Positions 33,254 to 42,252 of a DNA stretch of 42,296 nucleotides are shown in pieces; position 1 is the first letter of the stretch, and each line of letters begins with the position of its first letter. The notes beneath the pieces were generated by a model. The model saw only the letters and a program-made list of their open reading frames with translations, had not been told where the DNA came from and searched no databases. Source of the stretch: Lachnospiraceae bacterium. Its GTDB lineage: Bacteria > Bacillota > Clostridia > Lachnospirales > Lachnospiraceae. The stretch spans positions 1 to 42,296 of the forward strand of contig JAILRH010000081.1 of assembly GCA_024698345.1 (NCBI GenBank). Direction: 5' to 3'. A program made the position numbers and the translations under genes.

Positions 33254-34420
33254 ATGAAAACAAAGACAAAGGTTATGATAAAGGATATTGCCAAAACCGG
33301 CAGCAAATTAAATGTATACAGACACAGATGGGCAATAATGTATTTTATGCTGTATCTTGTTGTTGGATATAAATTTATCCGTTATGCAGTTGAAAATTTG
33401 AATTTCTTAGAGTCAGGATTTACATTTTTAAAGTCAATAAGTTTTGATTTATCGGCGTTTAGACTGAGTGATTTTAAACTGCACAAATTAGTGATTACAA
33501 AAATAATTGTAATACTCGTTTGTAATCTGTACTTTGACAAATATGCAACTCCGTCCACTCAAATGGGAGTTTATAGAAGAAGAAATTTATTTGATTACAT
33601 GGAATATCATCCATTTCCGTCAAAGAGATATTTTGGATTTATATTATTGAAAAGTATTCCAATCATGTGGATATTTGCTGTTGTCAATGGCGTTATATCG
33701 TTTATAAAGAAGGATATTAATTATCTGTCAGTTTCTGTACTTGCGTTGATTATCCCATTTATAATTGGTGGAATACGAATGTTTATTTATGAACTTGATT
33801 TGTCCTTAGGTAGAAAACATGGGTGGTTTTCAGACACCAAAAAAACTGTTGTCAGTATGATGAATGTATTATTTGCCCTATGTATTTTTTTGCCACTGCA
33901 ATATTTAGGGATAAACGGCTCGTATTATGCTACGTGGATTATAATGCAGCCCAAAGAGGCAGATTTTCCATCAATTAGTTTTTTTGACGGAAGTGTAAAC
34001 GTAGTTGCGATATTTGTGGTAATTTTGTTTTTAAGTTTAGTGATAGTAGTCTGGGATGTCAGAAAGCTTATGTTTACATTAACTGCAGGAATGGCATGTT
34101 TTGCGATGGTAATTTGGTTGCTCTGTGTATACGAGGGGGTTTCGGATTATGTTAATATATCCCAGAATGAAATAACTGTTGTGAGAAATCATAGTAAGAC
34201 AGTGTATACTTTGGATGATATTTCTTTATGCCAGATAAGCAAAGTGGATGAGTCTGAAGCGTTTAAGGATGAAGATCCGGAATATCAGTGTTCTGTACTT
34301 TTTAAAGATGGTAAATCTGTTATTCTGAGTGAGGACGATAATTGGGAAACAAACAGTACATGGGAGGGACAGTTTAAAACGATGAAAGATTATTTCGAAT
34401 GGCTGAATAGATACCATTAG
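33254..34420 (+). CDS. multi-pass membrane protein, probable partner of the ABC ATPase
   Basis: The 388-residue protein starts after TTCGGAGGTTGTA. It has about seven hydrophobic segments (WAIMYFMLYLVVGYKFI; LVITKIIVILVCNLYF; GFILLKSIPIMWIFAVV; LSVSVLALIIPFIIGGI; MMNVLFALCIFLPLQYLG; VVAIFVVILFLSLVIVVW; LTAGMACFAMVIWLLCVY), followed by a soluble C-terminal domain (about 300-388; ITVVRNHSKTVYTLDDISL). No match to the standard ABC-2 permease motifs was seen, so assignment as permease rests on gene order, tight spacing and hydrophobicity. The substrate is unknown. A strong bidirectional terminator follows. Confidence 0.72.
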   Translation: MKTKTKVMIKDIAKTGSKLNVYRHRWAIMYFMLYLVVGYKFIRYAVENLNFLESGFTFLKSISFDLSAFRLSDFKLHKLVITKIIVILVCNLYFDKYATPSTQMGVYRRRNLFDYMEYHPFPSKRYFGFILLKSIPIMWIFAVVNGVISFIKKDINYLSVSVLALIIPFIIGGIRMFIYELDLSLGRKHGWFSDTKKTVVSMMNVLFALCIFLPLQYLGINGSYYATWIIMQPKEADFPSISFFDGSVNVVAIFVVILFLSLVIVVWDVRKLMFTLTAGMACFAMVIWLLCVYEGVSDYVNISQNEITVVRNHSKTVYTLDDISLCQISKVDESEAFKDEDPEYQCSVLFKDGKSVILSEDDNWETNSTWEGQFKTMKDYFEWLNRYH

Positions 34421-34478
34421 TTATTAGAGTTAAGATAATAAGTTTTTTGAATAATTGTTCTGTGATAAAATGCATAAA

Positions 34479-34529
34479 AAAAAGGCTATTGTTAGGGTGA
34501 ATAGAGGACTTTAATACAATAGCCTTTTT
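34479..34529. terminator. bidirectional terminator between the ABC operon and the CBS-domain gene
   Basis: AAAAAGGCTATTGT (34479-34492) pairs perfectly with ACAATAGCCTTTTT (34516-34529). Poly-A on the left and poly-T on the right let it act on both strands. Confidence 0.9.
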
Positions 34530-34550
34530 GTTCAATATATAAAAATTAGA

Positions 34551-35021
34551 TTATAAACTGTAATTAAGTTGTAAGCTTAGCAAATCAGCTTGTCTCTTCG
34601 CTTCTTTCTGTGATTCTGCTTCTCTTACATATTTGGATACCGATTTGATGATATCCTGTCTTGTAATAATTCCAATGAAGAAATTTCTATCATCCACAAC
34701 CGGAATGAAATTCTGCTTTGTTGCACGTTCCATAAGTTCATTAATGGAAACATCAATTCTAACCGGTGGATTAAAATCTTCTCTGAGTATATCTTTGATA
34801 TAGATGTGTTCAAGTTCTTTTTTTGAAAAATCATCCTTATCGTACATAGCCCAAAGAAAATCGCCTTCGCTGATACTTCCAAGATAATGACCTGCAGTTG
34901 ATAAAACAGGTATTGCTGAGTATCCGTGCGCTTTCATTTTTTCTAAGCCTTGTCTAAGAGAACTGTCTTCAGATAAAAAAGAGACATCCTCTTTTGCTGT
35001 CAATAACATTAAAACATTCAT
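34551..35021 (-). CDS. CBS-domain pair protein
   Basis: The 156-residue protein consists of two CBS motifs in tandem: about 9-63 (LRQGLEKMKAHGYSAIPVLS, GHYLGSISEGDFLWAM) and about 74-130 (ISINELMERATKQNFIPVVDD-like, RNFFIGIITRQDIIKSV), then a charged helical tail. A CBS pair binds adenosine nucleotides (AMP, ATP, SAM or c-di-AMP) and acts as a regulatory sensor. No enzymatic or DNA-binding domain is attached. It begins after CGGGAGGTTAATGT on the minus strand, is alone in its orientation, and converges with the ABC operon. Its partner is unknown. Confidence 0.9.
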   Translation of the reverse strand: MNVLMLLTAKEDVSFLSEDSSLRQGLEKMKAHGYSAIPVLSTAGHYLGSISEGDFLWAMYDKDDFSKKELEHIYIKDILREDFNPPVRIDVSINELMERATKQNFIPVVDDRNFFIGIITRQDIIKSVSKYVREAESQKEAKRQADLLSLQLNYSL

Positions 35022-35335
35022 ACATTAACCTCCCGTTAAATATAATCTAAGATATAAAAATTAAAACAATTTTAAGAAAAAATGAACATATTGAAAACTA
35101 AAAGAGAAAAAAATGCAAAAAATATTGTATAAAAATGCAATGAATAATAAGATTGCTGATGAGGGTTATTGTTGATTTGGTAGAAAATGGAAAAATATCA
35201 GCATGGATTGATATTAAGTGAAAATTAATAAAGAATATTTGAAAAAAACATATTATAATTATGTTATAAATGAAATCGTATACTTTAGGAATAAGCATGA
35301 GTGGACAGGATGAACATTTGATAAGGAAAAAGAGC
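35022..35335. other. intergenic region before the helicase gene
   Basis: AT-rich, holding the divergent promoters of the CBS gene and the helicase; TATAAT at 35254-35259 is the best -10 candidate for the latter. A 20-codon frame (35159-35221, MRVIVDLVENGKISAWIDIK) looks gene-like but has no ribosome-binding site and is not called. Confidence 0.45.
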
Positions 35336-37480
35336 ATGGATAAGTACATTGAAGATTTGAATGAAGAACAGCTTGAGGCTGTGACAATAACAGAAGGATA
35401 TGTGAGAGTTATTGCAGGTGCGGGAAGCGGAAAGACGAGAGCACTCACCAGCAGATATGTATATCTGGTAAATGAACTTGGAATTTCAACTGCAAATATT
35501 CTCTGTGTAACTTTTACAAATAAAGCAGCCAATGAAATGAAAAACAGAATAAGAACTTTGATTGGTGATCAGGATACAGGATACATCAGCACATTTCACG
35601 GTTTTTGTGTGCAGGTTTTAAGAGAGGATATTCACACAATGAATTATCCGGAGAACTTTATGCTACTTGATTCCGACGACATGGATACACTTCTGAAAAA
35701 GGTATATGAGGATGCTCATATCAAGAGCTCTAAGTATGTTTTTTCCATGGCAAAGGATATGATAGGAAACAGAAAAGATAATCTGTCCCACATTCCTTAT
35801 CTCCTTGACATTGACAATACAAGACTGAAACAGATGTATAAAAATGCATCCACAGTTGAAGATAAGATTTTTTACGGATTTTTGTATGAGCAGAAGAAAT
35901 GTTTCGCGTTAGATTATGATGATCTTATTACATTCGTTATTCATATTTTTAGGAATCATGAAGAGAAAAAAATAAAGTGGCAAAAGAGAATGGAGTATGT
36001 CATGGTTGATGAGTTTCAGGACATTGATCATAATCAGTACGAGATTGCAGAAACTCTCAGCGGCATTCATAAAAATCTGTTCATTGTCGGAGATCCGGAC
36101 CAGACCATATACACCTGGAGAGGTGCAAAGGTAGCATTTATATTGGACTTTTTACTGAGACATCCTGAAGGCACAGATATTATTATGGATAAAAATTACC
36201 GTTCTGCCAGTGATATTATTTACGCCTCCAATTCGTTGATTGAAAAGAATAAGAAACGTGTTCCAAAGCAACTGGTGCCACAGCGTGAAAAAATAAAACC
36301 GGTCGTCTATCATCATGCAAAGAACACCGGTTTAGAGGCTGCATGGATAGTTGAGCAGATTCAAAAGATAATTGAAAGCGGTAAGAAATATGAAGATATT
36401 ACCATACTGTACAGGGCGCATTATGTGTCGAGAAGTGTTGAGGAAGCACTACTTCGAAGTAAGATTCCATACACAATTTACAGCGGAATTGAGTTCTATA
36501 AGAGACGAGAAATAAAAGATATTCTGAGTTATCTCAGAATGCTGGTGTACAAGGATGACATGTCATTTTTGCGAATTGCAAATGTTCCATCAAGAAATAT
36601 CGGAAAGAAGCGCATGGAACTTATAACAGATTACGCAAATGAGCATGAGTGCAGTCTGTATGATGCTCTTCTTGCAAATATGGAAGACGAGCTGATTAAG
36701 AAAAGTGATGCTTCCGAATTTGTTGAACTGATAGAAAAGTATTCAGAAAACTATGAAAAATACAAGCTTATTGATTTGATAAATGAAGTCCTAGTAGACA
36801 GTGGATATGAAAAATATCTGCGACTTGGAGGCGAGGAGGAACGACTTGCAAATATGGCAGAATTTAAACAGTCAATTTATGAATATGAAAAAAATGCGGG
36901 AGAGGAAACGAATCTCGTTGAATATCTTCAGAGTATTTCACTATTTACAAATATGGATGCTGAGGAGAAGAAACAAAGCGTAAAACTGATGACTGTGCAC
37001 AATGCAAAGGGGTTGGAATTTCCATATGTGTTTGTCTGTGGAATGAATGAGGGAATATTTCCAAGCCAGCACACGGACACACTTGATAAGTTGGAGGAAG
37101 AGAGAAGACTTGCTTATGTAGCATTTACAAGGGCACAGAATGTATTGTTTATCAGTGAGGCGGAGGGTGTCAATTTTGATGGCCTTTTAAGGTATCCATC
37201 CAGATTTATATTCAATACTGATGATGCATTTTTGGAGTACACAGTGGAATTGGAAGATGAGATAGTAGAGGCTGCAAACAGATATATTTCTGCCAGCGAA
37301 AATAAAGTGAATGCCCTTGTGGATAATATGTTTGTTCCCGGAGATAGAATACGTCACAAAGTGTTTGGCGAGGGAACAATTTTGGAAATTGATGCACAAA
37401 CAACAAGTTTTGTGATAAAATTTGATAGGTTGGAGACAACGAGAAATATCAATATGCGTGTGAAAATTGAAAAAATATAA
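35336..37480 (+). CDS. UvrD/PcrA-like superfamily 1 DNA helicase
   Basis: The 714-residue helicase has all SF1A motifs: Q motif LNEEQLEAV, motif I AGAGSGKTRALTSRY, Ia FTNKAANEM, II VMVDEFQDID, III GDPDQTIYTWRG, IV DKNYRS, V TVHNAKGLEFPYVFVCG and VI EERRLAYVAFTRAQ. The C-terminus (about 667-714; DRIRHKVFGEGTILEID) is the Tudor-like domain that links PcrA/UvrD to RNA polymerase. It unwinds DNA 3'-5' in repair and replication. Starts at 35270 and 35297 are also in frame; 35270 lies only 10 bases after the likely -10 box and lacks a ribosome-binding site, so 35336 (AAGGAAAAAGAGC) or 35297 (AGGAATAAGC) is preferred. Whether this is the main pcrA or a paralogue cannot be told. Confidence 0.92.
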   Translation: MDKYIEDLNEEQLEAVTITEGYVRVIAGAGSGKTRALTSRYVYLVNELGISTANILCVTFTNKAANEMKNRIRTLIGDQDTGYISTFHGFCVQVLREDIHTMNYPENFMLLDSDDMDTLLKKVYEDAHIKSSKYVFSMAKDMIGNRKDNLSHIPYLLDIDNTRLKQMYKNASTVEDKIFYGFLYEQKKCFALDYDDLITFVIHIFRNHEEKKIKWQKRMEYVMVDEFQDIDHNQYEIAETLSGIHKNLFIVGDPDQTIYTWRGAKVAFILDFLLRHPEGTDIIMDKNYRSASDIIYASNSLIEKNKKRVPKQLVPQREKIKPVVYHHAKNTGLEAAWIVEQIQKIIESGKKYEDITILYRAHYVSRSVEEALLRSKIPYTIYSGIEFYKRREIKDILSYLRMLVYKDDMSFLRIANVPSRNIGKKRMELITDYANEHECSLYDALLANMEDELIKKSDASEFVELIEKYSENYEKYKLIDLINEVLVDSGYEKYLRLGGEEERLANMAEFKQSIYEYEKNAGEETNLVEYLQSISLFTNMDAEEKKQSVKLMTVHNAKGLEFPYVFVCGMNEGIFPSQHTDTLDKLEEERRLAYVAFTRAQNVLFISEAEGVNFDGLLRYPSRFIFNTDDAFLEYTVELEDEIVEAANRYISASENKVNALVDNMFVPGDRIRHKVFGEGTILEIDAQTTSFVIKFDRLETTRNINMRVKIEKI

Positions 37481-37527
37481 ATGATTTATGTATATTATAA
37501 ATTTCATACGGCAGGTGGGTGAGACAG

Positions 37528-39162
37528 ATGAAGAAGAAAACAAATAAGAAAACAAACAAAATATTATTGGCATTTACAATTCTAGGCTCAATAGTCGTGG
37601 TAGGACTTGCTGCTGTTTATATAGGTGGAATTGTGTATTACAGCAGTCATTATCTAAATGGTACTACTATTAACGGAATTGACGTGTCAGGATTTACGTA
37701 TGAGAAATTAGAGAAGAAGATTAAAGGGTATACTATTTCGGTTTCCGAGCGTGATAAGGAATCTACAGGAATTTATGTAGAAAAACTAAAAGGCGAGCAG
37801 ATTGGAATTGAAGTAATATCAGAAGATGCGTTAAGGGATATTTTGAAAGAACAAAAGAAAGCTTTGTGGTTTCAGACTACGGGAGAGTCTTATGTTAAAG
37901 AAAAAATAATCAGTTACGACGAAGAAAAATTGAAAACTGCGGTTAAAGGGCTGGAAGGCTTTAATGAGAAGAAAGCGGTTCATCCTACAGATGCAAAGAT
38001 TTCCGAATATACAGAAAAAGACGGATATACAATTATACCCGAAACCCAGGGCAATTTTCTGATAGAGGAAAAGGCAGTTGAGGCAGTTAAAGCAGCGGTG
38101 CTTAAGTTGGATAAAAAAGTTGATCTGGATAAAAAAGGATGTTATGAAAAACCTGAAATTGACCAGGGAAACAAAGATCTTAACAGCTTGCTTAATTCAT
38201 TAAATAAATATGTCTCTGTGAAGATCGTATACAAATTCGGAGAAAATAAAGAAGTGCTTGACGGAAGAACCATTAATAAATGGATCAAGGTAAAAGGATA
38301 CAAGGCAAGTATAGATTCTTCAAAAGTCAATGAGTATGTTGCGAATCTCAGAAAGACATATGACACTATTTTCAGAACCAGAACATTCATGACAAGTTAC
38401 GGAAAAGAAGTGACTTTGGACAGCGGAGATTATGGCTGGTGGATGAATTACACAAAAGAACAGGAAGAGTTGCTTGCGCAGATTAAAGAGGGCAAGAGCG
38501 GCGAGAGAAAGCCTGAATATTATCAGAAGGCAGCAGCCTACGGCAAGAAGGATTATGGTGATTCCTACGTTGAAATCAATCTGACAGCGCAGCATCTGTT
38601 TGTGTACAAGGATGGAGAAAAAGTATTGGAGACAGACATATGCTCCGGAAATGAATCAAGAAAGATGGGTACTCCTGAAGGAGTATACGGTATTACATAT
38701 AAGGAAAGATACGGTGTATTGGTAGGTGAAACTTACGAATCCACAGTTGCTTTCTGGATGCCGTTCAATGGTGATATCGGACTTCATGACGCAATCTGGA
38801 AGAACAGATTCGGAAGTGATTTTTACAAAAAAGAAGGCTCTCATGGATGCATCAATCTTCCGTATAATACTGCTAAAAAGATATACGATTTGGTTGAAAA
38901 AGGCGAGGCTGTCATTTGTTACAGACTCAAAGGAACAGAGTCTGATTCTGTGACAAAGCAGGATGTAAAAGAGATAGCGCAGGCTGCAATCGATGCCATT
39001 GAGGCAATCGGAAAAGTTGATAAGGAAAGCGGAGATGCAATCAAAGCAGCAGAGTACATGTACAACAAAGTGGGGGCTGAAGCAAGAAAATATGTAGATA
39101 ATTACAGTAAATTAGAACAGGCAAAGAAAGAATTCAAACAGTTTGAAGAAAAAAAGAAATAA
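37528..39162 (+). CDS. membrane-anchored L,D-transpeptidase (YkuD) with peptidoglycan-binding domain
   Basis: ATG 37528 follows AGGTGG at good spacing; a GTG at 37519 is too close to it. The 544-residue protein has a basic N-terminus and one membrane anchor (about 11-40; ILLAFTILGSIVVVGLAAVY), PG-binding-type repeats (about 48-290; TTINGIDVSGFTYEKLEKK, TINKWIKVKG) and a YkuD catalytic domain (about 345-475). Catalytic residues are His420 (GLHDAIW) and Cys441 (GSHGCINLP). It makes 3-3 cross-links in peptidoglycan or attaches proteins to it, outside the membrane, and such links resist most penicillins. A helical Ala/Lys-rich tail (about 480-544) follows the domain. It lies 47 bases after the helicase gene with no terminator between. 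Confidence 0.92.
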   Translation: MKKKTNKKTNKILLAFTILGSIVVVGLAAVYIGGIVYYSSHYLNGTTINGIDVSGFTYEKLEKKIKGYTISVSERDKESTGIYVEKLKGEQIGIEVISEDALRDILKEQKKALWFQTTGESYVKEKIISYDEEKLKTAVKGLEGFNEKKAVHPTDAKISEYTEKDGYTIIPETQGNFLIEEKAVEAVKAAVLKLDKKVDLDKKGCYEKPEIDQGNKDLNSLLNSLNKYVSVKIVYKFGENKEVLDGRTINKWIKVKGYKASIDSSKVNEYVANLRKTYDTIFRTRTFMTSYGKEVTLDSGDYGWWMNYTKEQEELLAQIKEGKSGERKPEYYQKAAAYGKKDYGDSYVEINLTAQHLFVYKDGEKVLETDICSGNESRKMGTPEGVYGITYKERYGVLVGETYESTVAFWMPFNGDIGLHDAIWKNRFGSDFYKKEGSHGCINLPYNTAKKIYDLVEKGEAVICYRLKGTESDSVTKQDVKEIAQAAIDAIEAIGKVDKESGDAIKAAEYMYNKVGAEARKYVDNYSKLEQAKKEFKQFEEKKK

Positions 39163-39239
39163 CTGTGAAGTTGTAAATGAATTTTTGAAATTATAAATAA
39201 TTAACAGTGAAGACAGAAAAAACGAAATAACTGTGAAGT
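39156..39239 (+). repeat. 16-bp direct repeat copying the end of the transpeptidase gene
   Basis: GAAATAACTGTGAAGT occurs exactly at 39156-39171 and 39224-39239. The first copy includes the stop codon TAA of the L,D-transpeptidase gene; a degenerate TAACAGTGAAGAC lies between them at about 39202. Confidence 0.8.
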
Positions 39240-39242
39240 ACA

Positions 39243-39271
39243 TTGACATGAAATTGAATGTGAGTTATAAC
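39243..39271 (+). promoter_or_regulatory. near-consensus sigma-A promoter of the Cof-type phosphatase gene
   Basis: TTGACA (39243-39248), 17-base spacer, TATAAC (39266-39271), 39 bases before the start codon. Confidence 0.8.
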
Positions 39272-39310
39272 TGAAAGGCTTAGGAAAAATGACACAAAAG
39301 GGAGAAAACG

Positions 39311-40129
39311 ATGTCAGATAAAAAAATACTTGTGCTGGACATTGACGGTACATTAACTAACAGCAAAAAGGAAATAACAGAAAACACAAAAAAAGCAATC
39401 AATGATATACAAAAAGACGGGCATATTGTTGTTATTGCATCCGGAAGACCTACAGCAGGAATTGTAAAACTCGCAGATGAACTTGACCTTGATAAGTTTG
39501 GAGGATACGTTTTATCATACAACGGGGCGAGAATCACAAACTGGAAAACTAAGAAAGTTATTTACCAGAACGTACTGGACAACAACATGATTGGTGATTT
39601 ATACAAATATGCCAAGAAGAATGATTTGGGACTTGTAACTTACGAGGATAATAACGTGGTTACAGGAACAAGGCATGATGAGTATCTTGAGATGGAAGCA
39701 AGAATAAATGGTATTCCAATCAAAGATGTAGATAACTTTGTAGATTTTGTAGACTTCGATGTTAACAAATGTCTGTTTACAGCACCACTTGATTGTGCAA
39801 AGCAGCACGAAGAAGCCATTGCAGCAAAGTTTAAGGGAGCAAGTGTTTACAGATCAGAACCATTCTTTATCGAGGTAATGCCTGAGGGAGTAGACAAGGC
39901 TGCATCCCTTGATAAGCTTGTCAATATTCTTGGAATGAAGCAGAAGGACACAATCTGTTGTGGCGATGGATTTAATGATCTTTCGATGATTAAATATGCA
40001 GGTGTAGGAGTGGCAATGGAAAATGCCCAGGAAGAAATTAAGAGAGAAGCAGATTTTGTTACAAAGTCAAATGACGAAGACGGAATAGTACACGTTATCA
40101 ATGTATTTATAAAAGAGAAAACAGCATAA
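39311..40129 (+). CDS. Cof-type HAD-IIB phosphatase
   Basis: The 272-residue protein has HAD motif I LVLDIDGTLTNSKK (nucleophile and acid/base Asp in DIDGT), motif II VIASGRP, the Cof cap domain (about 85-185), motif III Lys in DKAASLDKL and motif IV CCGDGFNDLSMIKYAG. Members dephosphorylate sugar phosphates, pyridoxal phosphate or flavin intermediates in the cytosol, with broad specificity; the true substrate cannot be read from sequence. It starts after AAAAGGGAGAAAACG and has a near-consensus promoter of its own. Confidence 0.92.
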   Translation: MSDKKILVLDIDGTLTNSKKEITENTKKAINDIQKDGHIVVIASGRPTAGIVKLADELDLDKFGGYVLSYNGARITNWKTKKVIYQNVLDNNMIGDLYKYAKKNDLGLVTYEDNNVVTGTRHDEYLEMEARINGIPIKDVDNFVDFVDFDVNKCLFTAPLDCAKQHEEAIAAKFKGASVYRSEPFFIEVMPEGVDKAASLDKLVNILGMKQKDTICCGDGFNDLSMIKYAGVGVAMENAQEEIKREADFVTKSNDEDGIVHVINVFIKEKTA

Positions 40130-40170
40130 ACGCCTAGGGCGTTCTTGTAATTCATAGGCTATAAGGATAA

Positions 40171-40221
40171 GAAGCTATCATATGATTATTACCTGAGAGT
40201 AATATATATGATAGCTTCTTT
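40171..40221. terminator. bidirectional terminator between the phosphatase and ABC exporter genes
   Basis: GAAGCTATCATAT (40171-40183) pairs with ATATGATAGCTTC (40206-40218). The stem can continue through TATTAC/GTAATA around CTGAGA. It sits between convergent genes. Confidence 0.8.
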
Positions 40222-40261
40222 GATTATAGATTGATTATAGATTGATTATAGTCTGATTATT
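40220..40261. repeat. 11-bp tandem repeat next to the terminator
   Basis: TTGATTATAGA at 40220-40230 and 40231-40241, TTGATTATAGT at 40242-40252, and a partial fourth copy CTGATTATT. It lies just 3' of the ABC exporter gene. Confidence 0.8.
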
Positions 40262-40289
40262 TGACTTCTAATTATCCGGCTCTTGAGTG

Positions 40290-42077
40290 CTACTCCATCT
40301 GTAATTTTCTCATTTGGTAGAAAGCGCCTTTTTTCTCCATTAATTCATCGTATGAACCAAACTCAATACAGCCACCGTTTCCGATAACAGCAATTTTATC
40401 GGCGTTTCTGATAGTGGAGAGTCTGTGTGCAACTACAAATGTAGTTCTGTCTGAAACAAGATTATCAAGAGCAGTCTGAATTTCACGCTCTGAATTGCTG
40501 TCGAGAGCTGAAGTTGCTTCATCTAAGATAATAACCTTTGGTTGTCTTATGAGAGCTCTTGCGATTGAAAGACGTTGTCTCTGACCACCGGATAATTTGC
40601 CGCCATGTTCTCCAATCATTGTATCTAAACCTTCAGGAAGAGACTCGATGAATGAAGAAAGATTCGCGGCTTTGACAGCAGCATTAAGCTGCTCTTCAGT
40701 ATATGAGTTGAGACCGTAAGTGATGTTGTCTCTTATGCTTCCTGAGAAAAGAATAGTAGCTTGAGGCACAACTGCAAGATGTTGTCTGTAGGTTCTTAAG
40801 TTGAGATCGTTCATGTCATAACCGTCTAAAGTAACCATTCCTCCGGTAGGCTTGTTGAAGCCTATAACAAGATTTAAAATTGTAGTTTTGCCGGCTCCGG
40901 ATTCACCGACCAAAGCAATAGTCTCTCCGTGATTGACTTTGAAATTTAAGTCGGAGAGTATCTCTTTACCGTCTTCATACGCGAAAGAAGTGTTGATAAA
41001 TTTAAAGTCACCAATCACGTTCTTTAATTTCTTTTTGCCTTTATAATTTTCAACATCATGAGCAAGCAAAACCTCACCGACACTGGTAATAGATTCAGTA
41101 CCCTTTGCTATGTTAGGAAGCATGGTAATAAGGTTGCTGACCATATTTACAATAGTAGTGAAGTAACTCTGATACATGGCAATATCACCTACGAGAATAC
41201 GTTTTTTGAATGCGAGAAATCCTGTAAACGCCAGACAGATTACCTGAAAAGCCTGGAACAGACACCAACTTACAGCAGCAAAATTTGCCTGAACGATATC
41301 AAGTCTGTAACCCTTGCTTGCTACTTCATTGAGCTGAGATTCCATCTTCTTTATCTCTTCATTTTCAAGGGCGTGTGCTCTTGTGACAGGAATGAGTTCC
41401 ACCATTTCCATGACACGCGCGGAAGTATTTTCCATCTCACGTCTGAATTCGCGGTTACGTTTCCTGATACTGCGTCGAAACATTGCAATCGTAATACCGG
41501 CAACTGGCACTGTGAGAATAAAGAAAACAAACACAGTCATACTCTTTGTGAGGGTTATAGACAGAGCAACGATAATATTAAGTCCAATGGTGAGCAGTGA
41601 AGTAAATATCTGTGATGACAGAGTCTCAATAGCTTCCACGTCTCTGATAATCTTAGACTGGAGTCTGCCGGATTCCATTTCTTTGTGATAAGAAATGGAC
41701 AACTGCTGAAGTTTTCTGATAAGAGCACTTCTAAGATTAGCTTCAACCTGCCTGATTGCGCTGCTCTGGCACTTCGTATAGAGATAATTCATAGGAAAAT
41801 TGAAGATAATAAGAGCAATAATAACCAAAACATTAATTAGGATATCTTTCTCCGTATGTCCTTCAGGATAAGTTGCAATATTGATAATGTTAGAAGTAAT
41901 AATAGGAAGAATCCAAACCGGACTGTGCTTTATGATAAAGAAGAGAATAGCCAGAGCGAATCTTCCGTAGTTACCCTTATAGAGTTTGAAAAGAATAAGT
42001 ATTGGGTGTTTACTGTTGTTGCCGTAAATGTTGACAAAAGAATTGTCTAACTCGATTTGATTATTTGTTTTTTCCAT
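40290..42077 (-). CDS. ABC exporter, fused membrane and ATPase domains (MdlB/LmrA-like)
   Basis: The 595-residue half-transporter has six membrane segments (about 38-325; FALAILFFIIKHSPVWILPII, ILINVLVIIALIIFNFPMNYL, LTIGLNIIVALSITL) and a C-terminal nucleotide-binding domain (about 350-590). Motifs are Walker A GESGAGKTT, Q-loop VVPQATILFSGSIRDNI, signature KLSGGQRQRLSIARAL, Walker B VIILDEATSALDS and the switch VVAHRLST. It should work as a dimer that exports a drug, lipid or peptide; no N-terminal peptidase domain is present, so bacteriocin processing is unlikely. The gene starts after AAGGAAATTAATAATT. Tandem repeats and a nested inverted repeat lie upstream. A paired half-transporter gene is not visible within the window. 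Confidence 0.92.
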   Translation of the reverse strand: MEKTNNQIELDNSFVNIYGNNSKHPILILFKLYKGNYGRFALAILFFIIKHSPVWILPIITSNIINIATYPEGHTEKDILINVLVIIALIIFNFPMNYLYTKCQSSAIRQVEANLRSALIRKLQQLSISYHKEMESGRLQSKIIRDVEAIETLSSQIFTSLLTIGLNIIVALSITLTKSMTVFVFFILTVPVAGITIAMFRRSIRKRNREFRREMENTSARVMEMVELIPVTRAHALENEEIKKMESQLNEVASKGYRLDIVQANFAAVSWCLFQAFQVICLAFTGFLAFKKRILVGDIAMYQSYFTTIVNMVSNLITMLPNIAKGTESITSVGEVLLAHDVENYKGKKKLKNVIGDFKFINTSFAYEDGKEILSDLNFKVNHGETIALVGESGAGKTTILNLVIGFNKPTGGMVTLDGYDMNDLNLRTYRQHLAVVPQATILFSGSIRDNITYGLNSYTEEQLNAAVKAANLSSFIESLPEGLDTMIGEHGGKLSGGQRQRLSIARALIRQPKVIILDEATSALDSNSEREIQTALDNLVSDRTTFVVAHRLSTIRNADKIAVIGNGGCIEFGSYDELMEKKGAFYQMRKLQME

Positions 42078-42092
42078 AATTATTAATTTCCT

Positions 42093-42131
42093 TATAATGT
42101 AATTTATATAATGTAATTTATATAATGTAAT
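42093..42131. repeat. 14-bp tandem repeat upstream of the ABC exporter gene
   Basis: TATAATGTAATTTA occurs at 42093-42106 and 42107-42120, and partly at 42121-42131. It begins 16 bases from the exporter start codon and covers its leader. Confidence 0.8.
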
Positions 42132-42156
42132 AATCTTAATGCAATTTTTCTATTTA

Positions 42157-42252
42157 ATATCAGATGCGAGATGACTCCCACTTCAAGCACATATGTGCTA
42201 AGTGGTGAGTAACAAAATAGTATCAGTGGGAGTACAATCTCACATCTGATAT
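42157..42252. repeat. nested inverted repeat with two competing pairings
   Basis: Outer arms 42157-42182 and 42225-42252 are complementary apart from two short differences. Inside is the perfect 14-bp palindrome AGCACATATGTGCT (42186-42199), flanked by CCACTT (42178-42183) and AAGTGG (42200-42205). CCACT is shared, so it can pair inward or outward but not both. The structure is upstream of the ABC exporter gene (minus strand). Confidence 0.8.

Noticed and set aside
35159..35221. 20-codon frame upstream of the helicase gene
   Set aside because: Looks gene-like at protein level, but there is no ribosome-binding site and it is too short to judge.
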